From Enoplolaimus lenunculus (Eukaryota > Nematoda > Enoplea > Enoplida > Thoracostomopsidae), in the NCBI GenBank assembly GCA_030248215.1, contig JASANG010003113.1, positions 62,001-126,000 of the forward strand: DNA of 64,000 bases, written 5' to 3'. Below are positions 11,070 to 22,875 of the stretch, in pieces. The position numbers and the translations under genes are program-made. Numbering within the stretch: the first letter of the stretch is position 1; the number at the start of each line of letters is the position of its first letter. The notes under the pieces are model-generated. The model worked only from the letters and a program-made list of their open reading frames with translations. It was not told where the DNA came from and did no database searches.

Positions 11070-11432
11070 AGTGCATTTCATGTTTAAGCATATATGTACA
11101 ATTGCCAAAAAACTTAGTTTAATCGAGAAGGAAAGGGGCATGGAAGAAACCGAACGGCTAAAATATTAACTTTTTGAAAAGTTAGCCAATCGTTATCAAT
11201 GGTTCAATAAAGCAGCGTTATCACTCCGCAGTAATAAATGTAGATAGGGATCAGCCGCAGCCTTATTTCGGCTCTCTTATTACGCCCCGAGCAAAAAATA
11301 CTGTCTATTGTGAAGAAAAAACGCTTAGAGTCGGACTCCATCAGTCGAGCTTATAATTGTGTCAAAGAAACCTACGAATCCGCTTAAAACTTTTCTGCAT
11401 CCGCCTTCGAGATATCCTGTATGATCCGAACA

Positions 11433-11773
11433 TCAAAGAAACACATAACAACCTATTTTTTGGTTTTGTTGGCAAATGTTCAAATTAACGTCAGCAATAA
11501 TTTTATAGCATAGAGAACCAGGAGTTGAAGGGTGACAAATTGGCCATGATACCATTCGACAAAGTTGTCTGTGACACGTCTCAAAATTTACAATACAATG
11601 TCTGTTCGAAACGGTGTATTTTTCTGAAGCCAAAAATCCCTTTCAGCAGGCGTTGTCTTGTATTTACAACTAAAAAATCCAAAAACTGTCACAAACCCAA
11701 GCAGTAAAACAATCAATACACATTGAAAAAATCGAAATCGTTTTTTGCAAGAGTGTAACAACAACAACAACAA
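11433..11773 (-). CDS. Possible type II membrane protein exon
   Basis: Reading leftwards, 11773-11588 encodes a basic stretch (KKRFRFF), one hydrophobic segment of about 20 residues (CVLIVLLLGFVTVFGFF) and a luminal start. This is the layout of Golgi type II enzymes, but no catalytic motif is present. A second, overlapping open frame (11633-11433) is Cys-rich. A possible donor (ATT|GTAAAT) lies near the first frame's end. No ATG is found at the start, so an upstream exon would be needed. The call is weak. Confidence 0.2.
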
Positions 11774-11911
11774 CGTATTTTACTTACAACACAAAATAGT
11801 AATGAAGATTAATGAAAGTGTTTAACACGTTTTATGCTGCAACTGCACTTTATATATGCAATCGTAATTTGAAATATTGTGCAATAGGCAAAATATTGAC
11901 TTTAGTAGTAC

Positions 11912-12246
11912 CAAGAGTGGATGATCACTCTTTATAACAAGAGTGTGCAACTGGGTACATTCTGTGTATTAAAGAATGTACCAGCACGCGTTGCATTTTT
12001 GTTCGACCCCCCTCAATCAAGGGGAGGTTTAAGCAAGAGATTAACAGTATGCTTCAGTAAACCTACCCCCCCTTAGACAAGGGGGGGGTTACAATTTCCT
12101 CCTTTACTGCGATATAAAACTGCATAAACGCCCCTCTAAACAAGGTGGGGTAGGCCAAAGACGTAACGCGTGCCGGGTACATTCTTGAATACACAGAATG
12201 TACCCAGTTGCGCACTCTTGTTTTAAAGAGTGATCGTCCACTCTTG
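11912..12246. mobile_element. Family A foldback MITE, first of a tandem trio
   Basis: This 335-bp element has the family ends CAAGAGTGGATGATCACTC and inverted complement, and the same interior as the copy at 1781. The flanks are GTAGTAC at 11905-11911 and GTAGTAC at 12247-12253. The right-hand GTAGTAC is at the same time the left flank of the next element. Confidence 0.85.
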
Positions 12247-12253
12247 GTAGTAC

Positions 12254-12594
12254 CAAGAGACGTGATACCCTTTAACAAGAGTATGCAACTGGCTGCATTC
12301 TATGCAGAAAAATGTACCCAGCGCGCGTTCCATTTTTGGCTTACCCCCCTCGCTTATTTTGGGGGTGTCAACATCATCATAGATGCTGAAATTCATGTAC
12401 TGGTTTCATATACTGAAAAGTGGTTCGATAATATTTTCTATGTTGGCTGGCGGATACACGTGTAATGAACGTAAAATTGACCCCCCGAAAATGAGGGGGG
12501 AGGTAGGACCAAAACGCAACGAGTGCTAGTAGATTTACTTCCATGCAAAACAAGGCGTTTTGCATACTCTTGTTTAAGAGATCATCCACTCTTG
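12254..12594. mobile_element. Family A foldback MITE, second of a tandem trio
   Basis: This 341-bp diverged copy begins CAAGAGACGTGATACCC and ends CATCCACTCTTG. Flanks are GTAGTAC (12247-12253) and ATAGTAC (12595-12601), one base different. Its centre differs from copy 1 (it reads CATCATCATAGATGCTG) while the arms are conserved. Confidence 0.75.
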
Positions 12595-12601
12595 ATAGTA
12601 C

Positions 12602-12921
12602 CAAGCAAGAGTGCATAACACAAGAGTGTGCAACTCGTGGGGTTTCGCGAGGTACAAAATATACCAGCCGGCGTTGCGATTTTGGCCGATACCCCAATTT
12701 GTTTAGAGGGAGTCGTTGTCACATGCAATAACCCTAAATTAAACTATACGCGGAGTAATTTTTGATGCAGGATACATAGAGTGTCATGGTTCGCACAGGA
12801 TGTACCCCCGTCTAAATAAAGGGGGTTGGCCAAAAACGCAACGCGTGCCGGGTGCATTTTTTTTTACACAGAATGTACCCAGTTGCATTACTCTTGTTGA
12901 AATATGCATCATCCGCTCTTG
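12602..12921. mobile_element. Family A foldback MITE, third of a tandem trio
   Basis: This 320-bp diverged copy starts CAAGCAAGAGTGCATAAC and ends ATCATCCGCTCTTG. Flanks are ATAGTAC (12595-12601) and GTAGTAC (12922-12928). With the two previous elements it forms target-element-target-element-target-element-target. Confidence 0.75.
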
Positions 12922-13056
12922 GTAGTACTTAAAGTTCCTTTTCAAGTTGCGGAAAGGGTACTGTTAGCGCTAAGTGCCGTCAACCAGGGGCGGCCAAGTA
13001 TGTGGCCTTTTTGTTGTTGCCTGGTCAGCTGCCGTTTGCTCAAAAATGTGCTTTCA

Positions 13057-13250
13057 CAGTAAATCCCGATGAATTGATAAATCAACTCAGCTTTATTTCT
13101 GAGTTAATAACAGTTAACATTCATTCGATAGTTTACCTGATCCTTACTCTGAGTTCAGTTGATTCGTCGCAAGTTGAATCATTAACTCAGAGTGAGTTTT
13201 ACCGACTCAGAATTCTGAGTACTGAGTTGAAATCAACTCTGGAATTTACA
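13057..13250. mobile_element. Family I palindromic MITE, copy 2
   Basis: The ends are CAGTAAATCCCGATGAATTG and the inverted AATCAACTCTGGAATTTACA. The interior has CTCAGAATTCTGAG and several AACTCAG motifs shared with 10846-11069. The 102-codon frame at 13002-13310 runs through it and is not a gene. Confidence 0.65.
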
Positions 13251-13564
13251 GGGTATTTTGATAATACGTTTATGCTGCAATTGCAACAGTGTTGGAAACG
13301 TGAAAAATAAGCGGAAAACAGTTTTCTGGTGTCTTCATTTTCCGAAGAGGCCGATAAAACGGAAAAAAGAACGGAGAAACTTTTATAGGAATGTTTTAAT
13401 CGTAGCAAACTACTGGCGTAACAGCGACAAAACTTCGCGGAAACAATGTAAGAAATTGGTTTTTGTCACATCTATCCTACTTCCATAATTTAATGATTAC
13501 TGTATATATCAGGTATATATTTTGATGTTGTTTTTGCTTTTAAACCTACATCTCCAGCTGTGAA

Positions 13565-14040
13565 CTGTGATGACCCAAATAAGACAGGGGCAGGGTGCAA
13601 CCGGAATTCCGGTTCCGGTATGGAAATCCGGTATTTCTCACTATCCGGTTCCTGTAAAGAATACAGCAGATTTTCACCGGAATTTTCTGGTATTTTCGGT
13701 AAATTTTTCTGATTCGAAAATTTAAGAAAAATTGGCATATTATTGTCTGAGAGCGTGTATTGCCAAAATTTTCAATTTGTGCAATACTCCGTAATTTATC
13801 ATATGTTTCCACCTGCTGCATTTGTTTCAGGATTTTGGCATTCTAAATGGTACGTTTGCAGCATTAAACGTCGATAAATAGCGTTAATTTTTGGTAACAA
13901 GTGTTTTTTTATTTGACGGTTCCGGTTCCGGTATTTTTTACCTTTCCGGTTCCGGTATTTTATAATCCCGGTTGCACCCTGGACAGGGGTAATAAAAGGG
14001 CGTCTCAATGCTGAATACCAATCAATAAGAGTCTGTATGG
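13565..14040. mobile_element. Family F MITE remnant split by a hAT-like insertion
   Basis: The left end CTGTGATGACCCAAATAAGA matches Family F (28674-29101), and CAATCAATAAGAGTCTGT at 14020 matches its right part. Between them sits the complete Family C element at 13591-13981. The right end of the outer element is lost. Confidence 0.6.
13591..13981. mobile_element. Family C hAT-like MITE, copy 1
   Basis: The 391-bp element begins CAGGGTGCAACCGGAATTCC and ends with the inverted GGTTGCACCCTG. It is flanked by the exact 8-bp duplication GACAGGGG (13583-13590 and 13982-13989). CAGGG ends with 8-bp duplications are typical of hAT transposons. The interior repeats TTCCGG motifs and has no transposase frame. 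Confidence 0.9.
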
Positions 14041-14089
14041 CATTTCATCAAGCACGACTACATTTTGGTTCAGGTAGAATATCTGCAAG

Positions 14090-14335
14090 AGGTATCGGTA
14101 TTAATTTTGAGAATGAATTTTTTAATTTTTTTATAATAAATATGTATCGTTTGGTACGTTTCTAAGTCCAACTTTTGGTACAAGTTTGGAGTAGTTATTA
14201 CGTGCTATGTTCGCTCAAAATATGAGCGTAAAGCCGAAATATTTGACGTTTCGCCTTCGGCTACGGCTCCGGCATTTTTGTTCATTTCGGCACCGACTCG
14301 GGTATTTCTGGCTTCCGATTGCACCCTGTCGCGAG
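14090..14335. repeat. Eroded Family C-like end
   Basis: The segment ends TTCCGATTGCACCCTG after repeats of TTTCGGC and CGGCTACGGCTCCGG, resembling a degraded Family C right end. The left end is not found. Confidence 0.4.
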
Positions 14336-14339
14336 CCGT

Positions 14340-14829
14340 TCGCTTAATCGAAATAAATTAACACTATATATTCGACTCAGCCTCTCAAACTGTGTAGAAT
14401 GATAATATTAACTTTAGAATTTTTCAAACAAACATGATCTCGAAAAGAAAATAAAAGTAAAGACATTAAAAATCAAAGTGTTAACAATACAAACTTGCGT
14501 TTGCAATGACCTGGAAAACTTGTGAGAACATCAAATCGGTCAATTTTGACAAATGCAGGCTGATCCTGAACATGGGTATAGCGGACGATTGCTGTTTAAA
14601 GTAGTACAACGTCTCTTCCAACCCGATAGTTTAAATTTGTTAACACGAAAAAATTATTACAAGCACCCCAGTAATACTGTAAACGTGTCTAAAATCTGTA
14701 GTACTCCTCATTCGTTCACACAAAAACATGTTAAATAAGTACATTTTACCACTGAATTTGATTCATATGTTTGGCGCACTAAAATCTGAACGATGACTTG
14801 CGCGACCTTTTTACGCGAAGTTTTTATAT
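14340..14829. other. No gene seen
   Basis: AT-rich sequence. The 61-codon frame at 14553-14738 has no recognisable features. Confidence 0.4.
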
Positions 14830-14833
14830 TTAA

Positions 14834-15096
14834 CCCTTTCTCACATGAATATTTTCTATTTCCCCTGAGACCTACTTTTATGCTAGGATTCGAACTCCGG
14901 TGAATGGAGTGGGAGGCGTATACCATCACCACTCAGCTATAGGAGCTTGACGCTCGAGCCCGAGGGGGCTCTCACGTCTTGTGGTGATTTAGTACTATGT
15001 ATACGTGTTGCAATTGTTAAACACGGTGCGATGTACATTATTTAACGTATATATACTGCGATTAGTTGCCTATAGGCAACTCAATGTGAGAAGGGG
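14834..15096 (-). mobile_element. Family E piggyBac-like MITE with tRNA-like core, copy 1
   Basis: The 263-bp element is flanked by TTAA on both sides (14830-14833 and 15097-15100). Its ends are CCCTTTCTCACAT and the inverted ATGTGAGAAGGGG. TTAA targets and CCC-type ends are the mark of piggyBac elements. On the - strand it carries an A box (TAGCTGAGTGG, 14939-14929) and a B box (GTTCGAATCC, 14895-14886), as in a tRNA-type RNA polymerase III promoter. A palindrome GTTGCCTATAGGCAAC lies near the right end. The copy at 56348-56610 has exactly the same length in the other orientation. Confidence 0.85.
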
Positions 15097-15100
15097 TTAA

Positions 15101-16085
15101 TCATAGCTTTAGTTCAATTTGGTAAAAATGTTTTCGTTTCAGGCTTTGTATTAAAGGTATTCTTTGATACCTTCAATTGGAATATCGTCAGTATGAAATA
15201 TGACATTTCAAGATTTTAAATAAAACACCGTTTGTCGTTTATTAATACGTCCGGTTATCTTATAGTTTTATCGATTTTTTAATCTATAAAATTTGTGTAT
15301 TTACCTTTGTGCCCGTGCTACTTTCTCACTAATAGTTATCGGTAAAGAATAAAGTTTAAGAGGCTTATTTGAATACGCTAATGTTGATATGTTTCACTAT
15401 GCCCGCGTATATGAATGGAGCATATCTGATATTTGAAATTCGGTTGCCTCCAGGTGTTTCGATCTTGGCGTATTATGTCTATGGTTTAATAAATACTTGG
15501 AAACCGGAAGAATTTAGTGAGACAGATGCCGAAATTTATTAATGTTTTTCAGTAGCCTAAAGCGGCGATTACACCTCGTTTGCTGCTTGTCCAATCTGTC
15601 AGCTGCGTTTTGTGCGGACAAATGCCATGGTAAGCGGCTCTCTGATCGAAAAGGACTGCAGAAAAATCTTTCGTTTCATTTTGAGGATTATTTTAAAAGT
15701 CGCGAAAGCACATAGGTTTGAGCCTTGTGCTGACAGCAAGCTGCGTGAATTCCAATAACTAATTGCAGATTATACTCTTTGTATTATGAAACTGGCCAAT
15801 GGCCAGTTAATTTCAATTTTGTTATTTTTCATCAAACATTTTTGTTGAAATTCAAACAAAGGTTGTTATTTACTTGAAACTTTTTTACTATTTATAACGC
15901 TACTTTAGCGATACATTTTCTATGTTTTAAAGGTGTATAATTCTATCTGCATATTGTCTTTGGATGCCGAATTATTTTAAGGAATGAAAAAAGTTTTGTT
16001 TGAAAACTTTGATAAGCTTTAAAGCCACGTTCTATATAGGTGACACGACAGTTTTTACAGCTATAACTTGCAACCTTACACCAAG
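15101..16085. other. No gene seen
   Basis: AT-rich non-coding sequence with no repeat that I can match elsewhere in the window. Confidence 0.4.
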
Positions 16086-16090
16086 CAGCC

Positions 16091-16293
16091 CACTGCAGGA
16101 AATGGTGTGTCAAATTGACTCTACCAGAAATATACTATACGGGACTACACAAACTGAGTCAACTTCGACTCAGTCAGAGTCAAATTTTACTCGCTGAGTC
16201 GCACGTTTGACTCTGGCGGAGTCGAATATGACTCTGTGAGTCCCGTAGAGCCTATTTCGGAGAGAGTCAGCCTGAGTCACCATTTTTTGCAGT
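16091..16293. mobile_element. Family D palindromic MITE, copy 1
   Basis: It begins CACTGCAGGAAATGG and ends with the inverted CCATTTTTTGCAG. The halves mirror each other through GAGTC/GACTC motifs and GGGACTACACAAACTGAGTC. Better copies at 37883 and 54204 show TA target duplications, suggesting Tc1/mariner-type mobilisation. Confidence 0.75.
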
Positions 16294-16639
16294 AGTTCCA
16301 AATTCCAATACAAGTTTACGCAAGTGATAGAGTTTATAGGATGCCGAATTAATTATCAAATACCTACGGTACAACGTACACGTTTGGTTCTAGATTTATT
16401 TGAGTAGGTAAACACGGATTTTGTATATATATGTTTTGATTTAGTTTAAGATGCTTTATTAGAAAATATCTTAAGCTGAAGCAAGCAATGATTGAAATTT
16501 CTTAAACCAATCAATAAACATAGCAAAAGATCGTTTCTGCCATAGCACAAATTTGCAAATGCGATCGAGGTCTGCGAGTTTATGAAATGAAGAATCTCGG
16601 AGCTACCAGCCGCTAATTTAGGCTAATACTCTGTCAATC

Positions 16640-17100
16640 CCTTGGTATTGCTTGGGGGCCCATGTTACTTTAAGGGGCGTCCAGGTTTCTAGTCTAAAGA
16701 TGTTCCCGGCCTTAGGCTCTGGCTCTGTCACCCAATACAGCATGTTATTTGCCGGGGCCTAACCGGGGCCAGGCCAGTTTTTATATACTATTAGTTGACT
16801 CGCATGAAAAACAATCTTATCACATTCAGTTCTCGATTCAAAGATATAAAATCACAAAAAATTACCATATACCGATTTTTTTATTTTCTCATGGTTTGCT
16901 GTACACACTACATAATATAGATTATTTTCACACTCCGCCAACCATGTACATATTACGTATATCGCAGCTCATGTTGATAGTTCCCTTTAGGTTTTTCAAC
17001 TTGGCCCCGGTTGGTACCAGCCCAGGCCCCGGCACCGAGGCCTTGAGCCTAGCCCCGGCCCGGGTAAAAGTACTGGCCCCAGGGCCACTCTACTACATAC
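16640..17100. repeat. GC-rich block with GGCCCC motifs at both ends
   Basis: Two GC-rich parts (16640-16775 and 16995-17090) with recurring GGCCCCGG and GGGGCC motifs flank an AT-rich centre. This suggests an element with degenerate inverted ends, but I could not define the ends. The 120-codon frame at 16749-17111 spans it and looks accidental. Confidence 0.35.
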
Positions 17101-18375
17101 ATTGTTTATAGCTTTCAGCAAACACAAATTGCATGGCAGATTTTCGATTTTAAGCTTTTTAGTTGCGATTTAAGACGTAAATGTTTTCAAACTTTCAATT
17201 TATAAAATTGAAGCCTTTACAGTATTAATACACGAACTGTTACAACCGCTTATGTGTAACGGTGGGATTTTGCTGGCGGCCCTAAGCTGTTCACCATGAT
17301 ATGCGAAGCCTACTAGCTTCAAAGAGTAATATATTTATGAATTTTTGTATATAGTTCTTGAACGGCTGCTGGGGATTACTGTCCAGAACGAGCAACACGT
17401 TTTGATTTTACTAAATGCGAATTTACATCTATAACATGAACGAAAGAAAGATTATGATGACGACGAATCAAAAACATTGCCGACTTACAAAAAATTTATT
17501 AATTCATGGTATAAGCAGAAGAAATTGGGTGGTAATTAGTTCGATTAAAACCAATGAAATTTGTTTTAGTTCCTTGTTTCTATTTCTCATAATCCTACAT
17601 TAGAGTTAAGCTTTAATTACGGCTATAACTAAGCGATACAGGCATAATTGCAAGCAATCTGAACTAAGGTGTTATGACCATCGTCTTGAAAAAATGTTAA
17701 ACCAAGTATTAGGTACCACATCATAAGTTATTTTACACTTCTAGTGATAAACTAAATGAAAAAAGAGCCATGCCTAGTAGACAAATGCGTCTGGCGTCTT
17801 GTGCGCGACAATTTCTTAGATATAATACACAATTTCAGTGTAGTAAATCGATAAAGCATCCCATAGCAGAGTTAACGATTGTATTTACTAAACTTGAAAC
17901 TGTGACACTGAAAAAATTATTCGCGACAACTTTAGTTGCACATATATAAGCGTAACCGACGGGGGTTGAAATTGTGGCGAGGATCGCTCTGACTGCCTAC
18001 TTTTTGGTCAGGGGGTCCAACAACTATGTAAACGCTACCTGTTTTTTCAGTTGAAAAAGTTTTTTACAACCTTAAATTTTGTGTTGTTGCAACGAATTGA
18101 AATTTTTTCAAATTGGCGTTCATACAAATTAAAATTTTTGCCTGAGGTGCAAAGTACACGACACTAATATATAGCGATAAGATGATCACACGTCCTTGTG
18201 TACGTCTTCATTCCGCAGTTATCGCTCGGACAGGGGGGCCGGGGTTCTACCCTTATTCAATTAACAAAAAATTACCAATTCTCAAAACGGTTTCAATGGT
18301 AAAAGTTGGTTGAGTTCACACTCGCTGTAAAGTAATAAGTTAATTTTGCAGAGCGTCGCCGATGACTGTATAGTC
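17101..18375. other. No gene seen
   Basis: AT-rich sequence without a recognisable exon or repeat family. Confidence 0.4.
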
Positions 18376-18380
18376 AAAAG

Positions 18381-18577
18381 GGCTAATGTACAGATCAGAG
18401 CCGTAACAGTGATATAAGCATATTCCTAAGCCTAAACCTAAACCTAAACCTAAAGCCTAAGCGTAAGAAGAAGTCTATACCTAAGCCTAAGCCAAAGCAA
18501 AAAGTTAGTCTAAAGCATGCTTTACACCGCTTGCAGTCATGGCTGAAAAAGGACCGACCCTGAACTTTACATGGACC
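18381..18577. mobile_element. Family B MITE, diverged copy
   Basis: The left end GGCTAATGTACAGATCAG and the right end CTGAACTTTACATGGACC are degenerate inverted relatives of the family ends. The interior contains CCTAAACCTAAACC-type hexamers (the reverse of TTAGGC/TTAGGT). The small ATG frame at 18539 starts inside its right end and is not counted as a gene. Confidence 0.65.
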
Positions 18578-18579
18578 CG

Positions 18580-20340
18580 CTTCTCCATAAATTTTCTTGT
18601 ATGTTCCTCATCAGAAATTTTTGTATTCACCCCTGACAGTGAGTGTGAACCGGACACATATTTTGCTCATAACTTGAACACCCACTTTTCAGCCCAACAT
18701 TCCTCTAAAAAGCAAAAGCTGTGGACTTTGAAATTATTCAGTAATTAAATGTTGTCAACAGTTGTAAACAGTTTCATTTTGTAAACGAGACTCTGGGGTG
18801 CAAGTTGTTTATTCAACCAACTACGATTTGTTCACTAGGGTTTCTGTCTAGGAACAGTAGCATTTTGCTTAACGCTAGCCTAGATCCGCTTAATAAAGCA
18901 TTTCATTAATTTCAAAAAATATGTAATAAATAAATGCTTACTCCTACATGTCTTGTCTGAAATTATACTTTCGTATGTAATTTCGCTAATAATCAGGCGC
19001 AATCTTTATTGTTATTAAAAACATCGCCCACATGGCCCCGTAGTGAAGGAGGCAGGGCGGCAGGTCAGGGAGGGGCTCAGCCTCCCTTGGAAAAATTTCG
19101 CCCCGGTTAGAAAATTTTCAACTTTGTTCGTAAATCAACGAAAACGCTGGTATGCCCATCTTGTACAATTTTAGCCCCCTAGCAAGGTGAACTAGCTACG
19201 GGTTTGCACGTACTTAAATTATGAAAAGTATTAATTAAATACAGAATATGAAAAATATTATTTCTGTTTAATGTGATTATATCGTAACAGACGCAAACAC
19301 CATTTACCTGCAGAATATTAAAGCTATTCCTTAAAGTATCGGTGTATCTGGAAGGCGCTGTTCCAATCGGAAGTAATTTTTGTCGGAAGCGGAATCGGAA
19401 TCGGAATCAAATTTTTTGTTGCAGTAGATTTGTCTGTATTGTTCACAGTTTCAGTAAAAATTTCTTGTATAGCTGACTGTATTAGCGATCTACTTACCTG
19501 TAAATTTATATTAATGGAGGCCTGCCAATTTTAACAGAAGCCTGTCAATTCTCGAACCACATGAACAACTTGGCCATAAGCTTAAATGCAGTTAAGCATT
19601 TTAAGCATTTCAAAACTTTAAATATGAAGTCTTAATGAAATAATAAATAGCAATACCCAGATTTTTGAAAATTAACCAATTCAATGGAGTGTCGTTTTCA
19701 CTACAGTAAGGATACTGTTGAACTAGATATCGAGCTATATATGAGAACTAGTGAGGTTAACATCACTGCTTGCCGCTATGAAGTAGAATTTTAACTTTAG
19801 ATTTTGTTATACGTTTAAAGGTACAGCTTAACACTTTTATTTGCAGTCAGATTTTGACAATCAGCGAAATAATTTACTCTGCTACTGATAATACTTACTA
19901 ACAAAAACAAACAGATTTCCAAACAAGCGAAAAAATAGGCAAAATTTAAGTTCAATCAGCTTAAAAACTCATATCCAAAAAATTGGAATTCCGGCATCGG
20001 AGTAGAAGCTAGTAGGAATCGGAACCCAAATTTTTTCGGAATTTTAGCCGGAATAGGAATTATGTTGGTACCCTGCTGGAAGACAACAATTGTACCTTAT
20101 GTTTCTTCTGTCAATTAAAATGTGTACGTGAGTTCTTTAAGTTTTTCACTTGGGCGGGCACCCAGAGGGGAGCCAGGAAACCTTACCCCTAGCAAAAAGT
20201 TAATCCTCGCTTGTAATTTATAGTTTTCCCGTGGCTTTCCAATTTTTTGACCCTCTTCCCTCTATAGAATGTTGAACTGGGTACGGTCCCGAATTCAACT
20301 GTAATGACATTTGCAAAAGAAAATCAAAAACCTTATGTGA
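18580..20340. other. No gene; old repeats
   Basis: At 19020-19205 there is an inverted copy of the TAGCCAGCTCACC repeat (CTAGCAAGGTGAACTAGCTACGGG). Between about 19364 and 20076 are paired GGAATCGGAATCGG and GGCATCGGAGTAGAAG blocks, ending at TACCCTG. This looks like an old hAT-like element with the two CGGAA-rich ends about 600 bp apart. No coding region is recognised. Confidence 0.4.
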
Positions 20341-20350
20341 ACACTTACAC

Positions 20351-20685
20351 CAAGAGTAGATGATCACTCTTTATAACAAGAGTGTGCAACTGGGTACATT
20401 CTGTGTATTAAAGAATGTACCCGGCACGCGTTGCGTTTTTGGCCTACCCCCCTTATTTAGAGGGGTCTTTATGCAGTTCTATATCGTAGTAAAGGAAGAA
20501 AATGTAACCCCCCTTGTTTAAGGGGGGTGGGTAGGTGTACTGAAGCATACTGTTAATCTCTTGCTTAAACCTCCCCCTGATTGAGGGGGGTCGAACAAAA
20601 ATGCAACGCGTACTGGTACACTTTGTGCCATGCACAGCCCAAGCAGTTGCACACTCTTCTGCAAGGTGGACATCATCCACTCTTG
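20351..20685. mobile_element. Family A foldback MITE, copy 5
   Basis: The 335-bp element begins CAAGAGTAGATGATCACTC and ends CATCCACTCTTG. It is flanked by the exact 7-bp duplication CTTACAC (20344-20350 and 20686-20692). The arms are close to the copy at 1781. Confidence 0.9.
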
Positions 20686-20699
20686 CTTACACCAATCAA

Positions 20700-21660
20700 G
20701 AGGAGGTTAATATAGTTAAGGTCCAGAAAAAAAGCAATCCCCCATTTATGCCATGCTCCTTCGGTATTCTCGGCTACTATTTTTAACTTTCCTGGACAAA
20801 ATTTTGCGGATCATTTGCATATCTATGTAATTATACCTGTAACATCCCTCCAGGTGATTTATTATATATAAGGAAATTAATCAGATAGAACGTTTAAAAT
20901 AGTTCAATTTACCATATGGAGAATTTTGAACTTACCAGCTTCCAATTCCAACTACTATGAATTTGAAAACCTTCCACGCAGCGGCCACAAGATAAAATGG
21001 ATGATGCATAAAACTTCAGCGAGGTCGTGCTTAGATGGTTGTTCATCGATTTTTAATTTGCATGTGCACTATGGAGTGTGCATGTACAACTATTATATAT
21101 ATAGTTAATTTATATTTTATATATTGAACTGCATGTGTGGCAGCCTATTCCCGATCTTTCCGGTTGTACTTGCAGCAGAGTGAACCCGTCGCAGTGGGAC
21201 TACATGTATTGAACGAGGCTCGAACACCCGTAAGCAGTTAAGCTAATATGCAAATTAGTTATTAGCATACTATTCAATTATCGATTTTAATGGTTTATAG
21301 ACAATTTATTCAGATTCCTCGCACTCAAAAACCACTCAGTAACCCTAATAATTTGAGAAATAATTTAAAAAAGCCATTATTTAGGCTTATTAATTAAGCA
21401 AATGTGCAAATTAGCTATTAGCTGACTATCCGATAATCGGTTGTGAAAGTTTGTGGACATTTTATTCAGATTCCTCGCACCCTAAAACCCATTATTGCTG
21501 AAATTAGATTGCTTGTAACCCTAATAATTAGTGTAATATTGCAAAAACACCTAATTTATGCTTATCAATTATCTTTATATGCAAATTATCTATATTTTTA
21601 TTTCGGTTGTTTCGTCCAAAATACTTGCCGTTGCGGAAATATCCGTATGCGCAATGTCTA
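20700..21660. other. No gene; local direct repeat
   Basis: Two similar blocks lie at about 21240-21365 and 21365-21560. Each has AAATTAG(T/C)TATTAGC, a CAATTATCG/ATAATCGG motif, GACA(A/T)TTTATTCAGATTCC and TCGCAC followed by AACCCTAATAAT. This is a diverged tandem duplication of about 140-170 bp. No exon is recognised. Confidence 0.5.
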
Positions 21661-21668
21661 AAATAAAT

Positions 21669-21866
21669 CGCACATGTAAAGACCAGTGGCGGAAAGTTTT
21701 TCTACGGGACTGCATTAATAGAACAATCTTGTGCTTAGATTAATTTTTTGTTTAGGTTCAGGCTTAGGCTTACGCATAAGCTCATTTTTACGCTTAGGCT
21801 TAGACTTAGTGTAAGACTACGCAATATGGTTGTACTACTGCTACGGCCCTATTCTACACATTGGCC
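21669..21866. mobile_element. Family B MITE, diverged copy
   Basis: The left end (GCACATGTAAAGACCAGTGG) and the right end (CTATTCTACACATTGGCC) are inverted relatives. GGCTTA and CGCTTA runs fill the interior. The target duplication is not recognisable. Confidence 0.65.
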
Positions 21867-22121
21867 ACCTAAGCCGACGAAATTTCAAATAAGGCTTCAA
21901 AGGTTCAGCATTTGCTGGTTGAATTTCAGGGTTGTATCCATTCGTTAGATAATTTTAGTAGTTATGTATTGGAAATTTGTAGTCAAATGTGTGCTTGTCA
22001 TTTCTATGGTACTAATTGGTGAAATTCACATGTTGGTAAAAGGTATGTTTCAAATATTAAGTTCACAGTTTCGGTATTATTGGCCATTTTGTAACGGCTA
22101 TTAAACAGAGATGCCCGATTT

Positions 22122-22250
22122 AATCCTTTCTCAAATGAATATTTTCTATTTAGTATCATATCTAATTTAAAGCTGAGGATTCCAATTGCAGCCTCAACGG
22201 TGGTGGAAGGCGTTTACGATGACGCTCAGCTATGGAAGGAAAGTGTTTTG
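22122..22250. repeat. Old Family E relative with tRNA-like core
   Basis: TTTAATCCTTTCTCAAATG followed by AATATTTTCTATTT and the complement of a degenerate tRNA-like A box (GACGCTCAGCTATGG) parallels 14834-15096. It is much more diverged and lacks a right end. Confidence 0.5.
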
Positions 22251-22254
22251 CACA

Positions 22255-22870
22255 TTCTACGTTAGAATATTTCAACTTTAATCTCTGTAGCACTTAATTT
22301 CAAAGATGTACGATATACGATATTCCATTGCTTTAGCGGCTAACTTGGTGCAGTTCGATTGCCGTATTTTTTCTTTATAAATCTAGTTTAGTAACTTTAG
22401 CATTCAAGCTTCTTCTCTGTGAACTCGAACAAAATAGGCTCCGTGCTGTTATACCTCATTCGCGTAGAAAAAACTACGCTCTACTGTGGCAACTTTGCCC
22501 GACGCATCTCGTTACCTGCCGCTTCGCCTAGAACGCGGCTATATTTTCGGCCGCACGTTGAAGCGTTACTCATAGTTTTACCAATTAGAGGGCACATCAA
22601 CGGTTTGTTAGACGCGTTCAAAACAATTTTCATTATTTAATTTCATGATCAATACATTGGCTAAACTTAAGAATGAAAATTTTGTTTTTCCAATCTATAT
22701 TATTAAAGCTGGAACGCGTTACATACGTATTTTCGGCAGCGTTCCAACATTTCAGTACAATAATGTCACAGAAAAAAAACACAGATATGCAAATTAAAGA
22801 TCAGTGTATAGCGATCGTATAATAGATCATTATAAACATAAATATTTTGTGCATACTTTTACTATGTAAT
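22255..22870. other. No supported gene; open GC-richer segment
   Basis: A frame at 22419-22640 is open over a segment with more G and C than its surroundings, but the translation has no recognisable feature. Inverted motifs (GTAGAAAAAACTAC; AACGCGTTACATACG with CGGCAGCGTTCC) hint at a mobile element. It is not counted as an exon of the downstream Cys-rich gene. Confidence 0.35.
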
Positions 22871-22875
22871 TTTAG

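Noticed and set aside
12377-12731. Short protein frames over the Family A trio
   Set aside because: They follow the arms of the foldback elements and start or stop at element borders.
14834-15096. A functional tRNA gene
   Set aside because: A and B boxes are good, but the T stem does not pair properly and the whole lies in a transposon with TTAA flanks, so it is a tRNA-derived promoter, not a tRNA.
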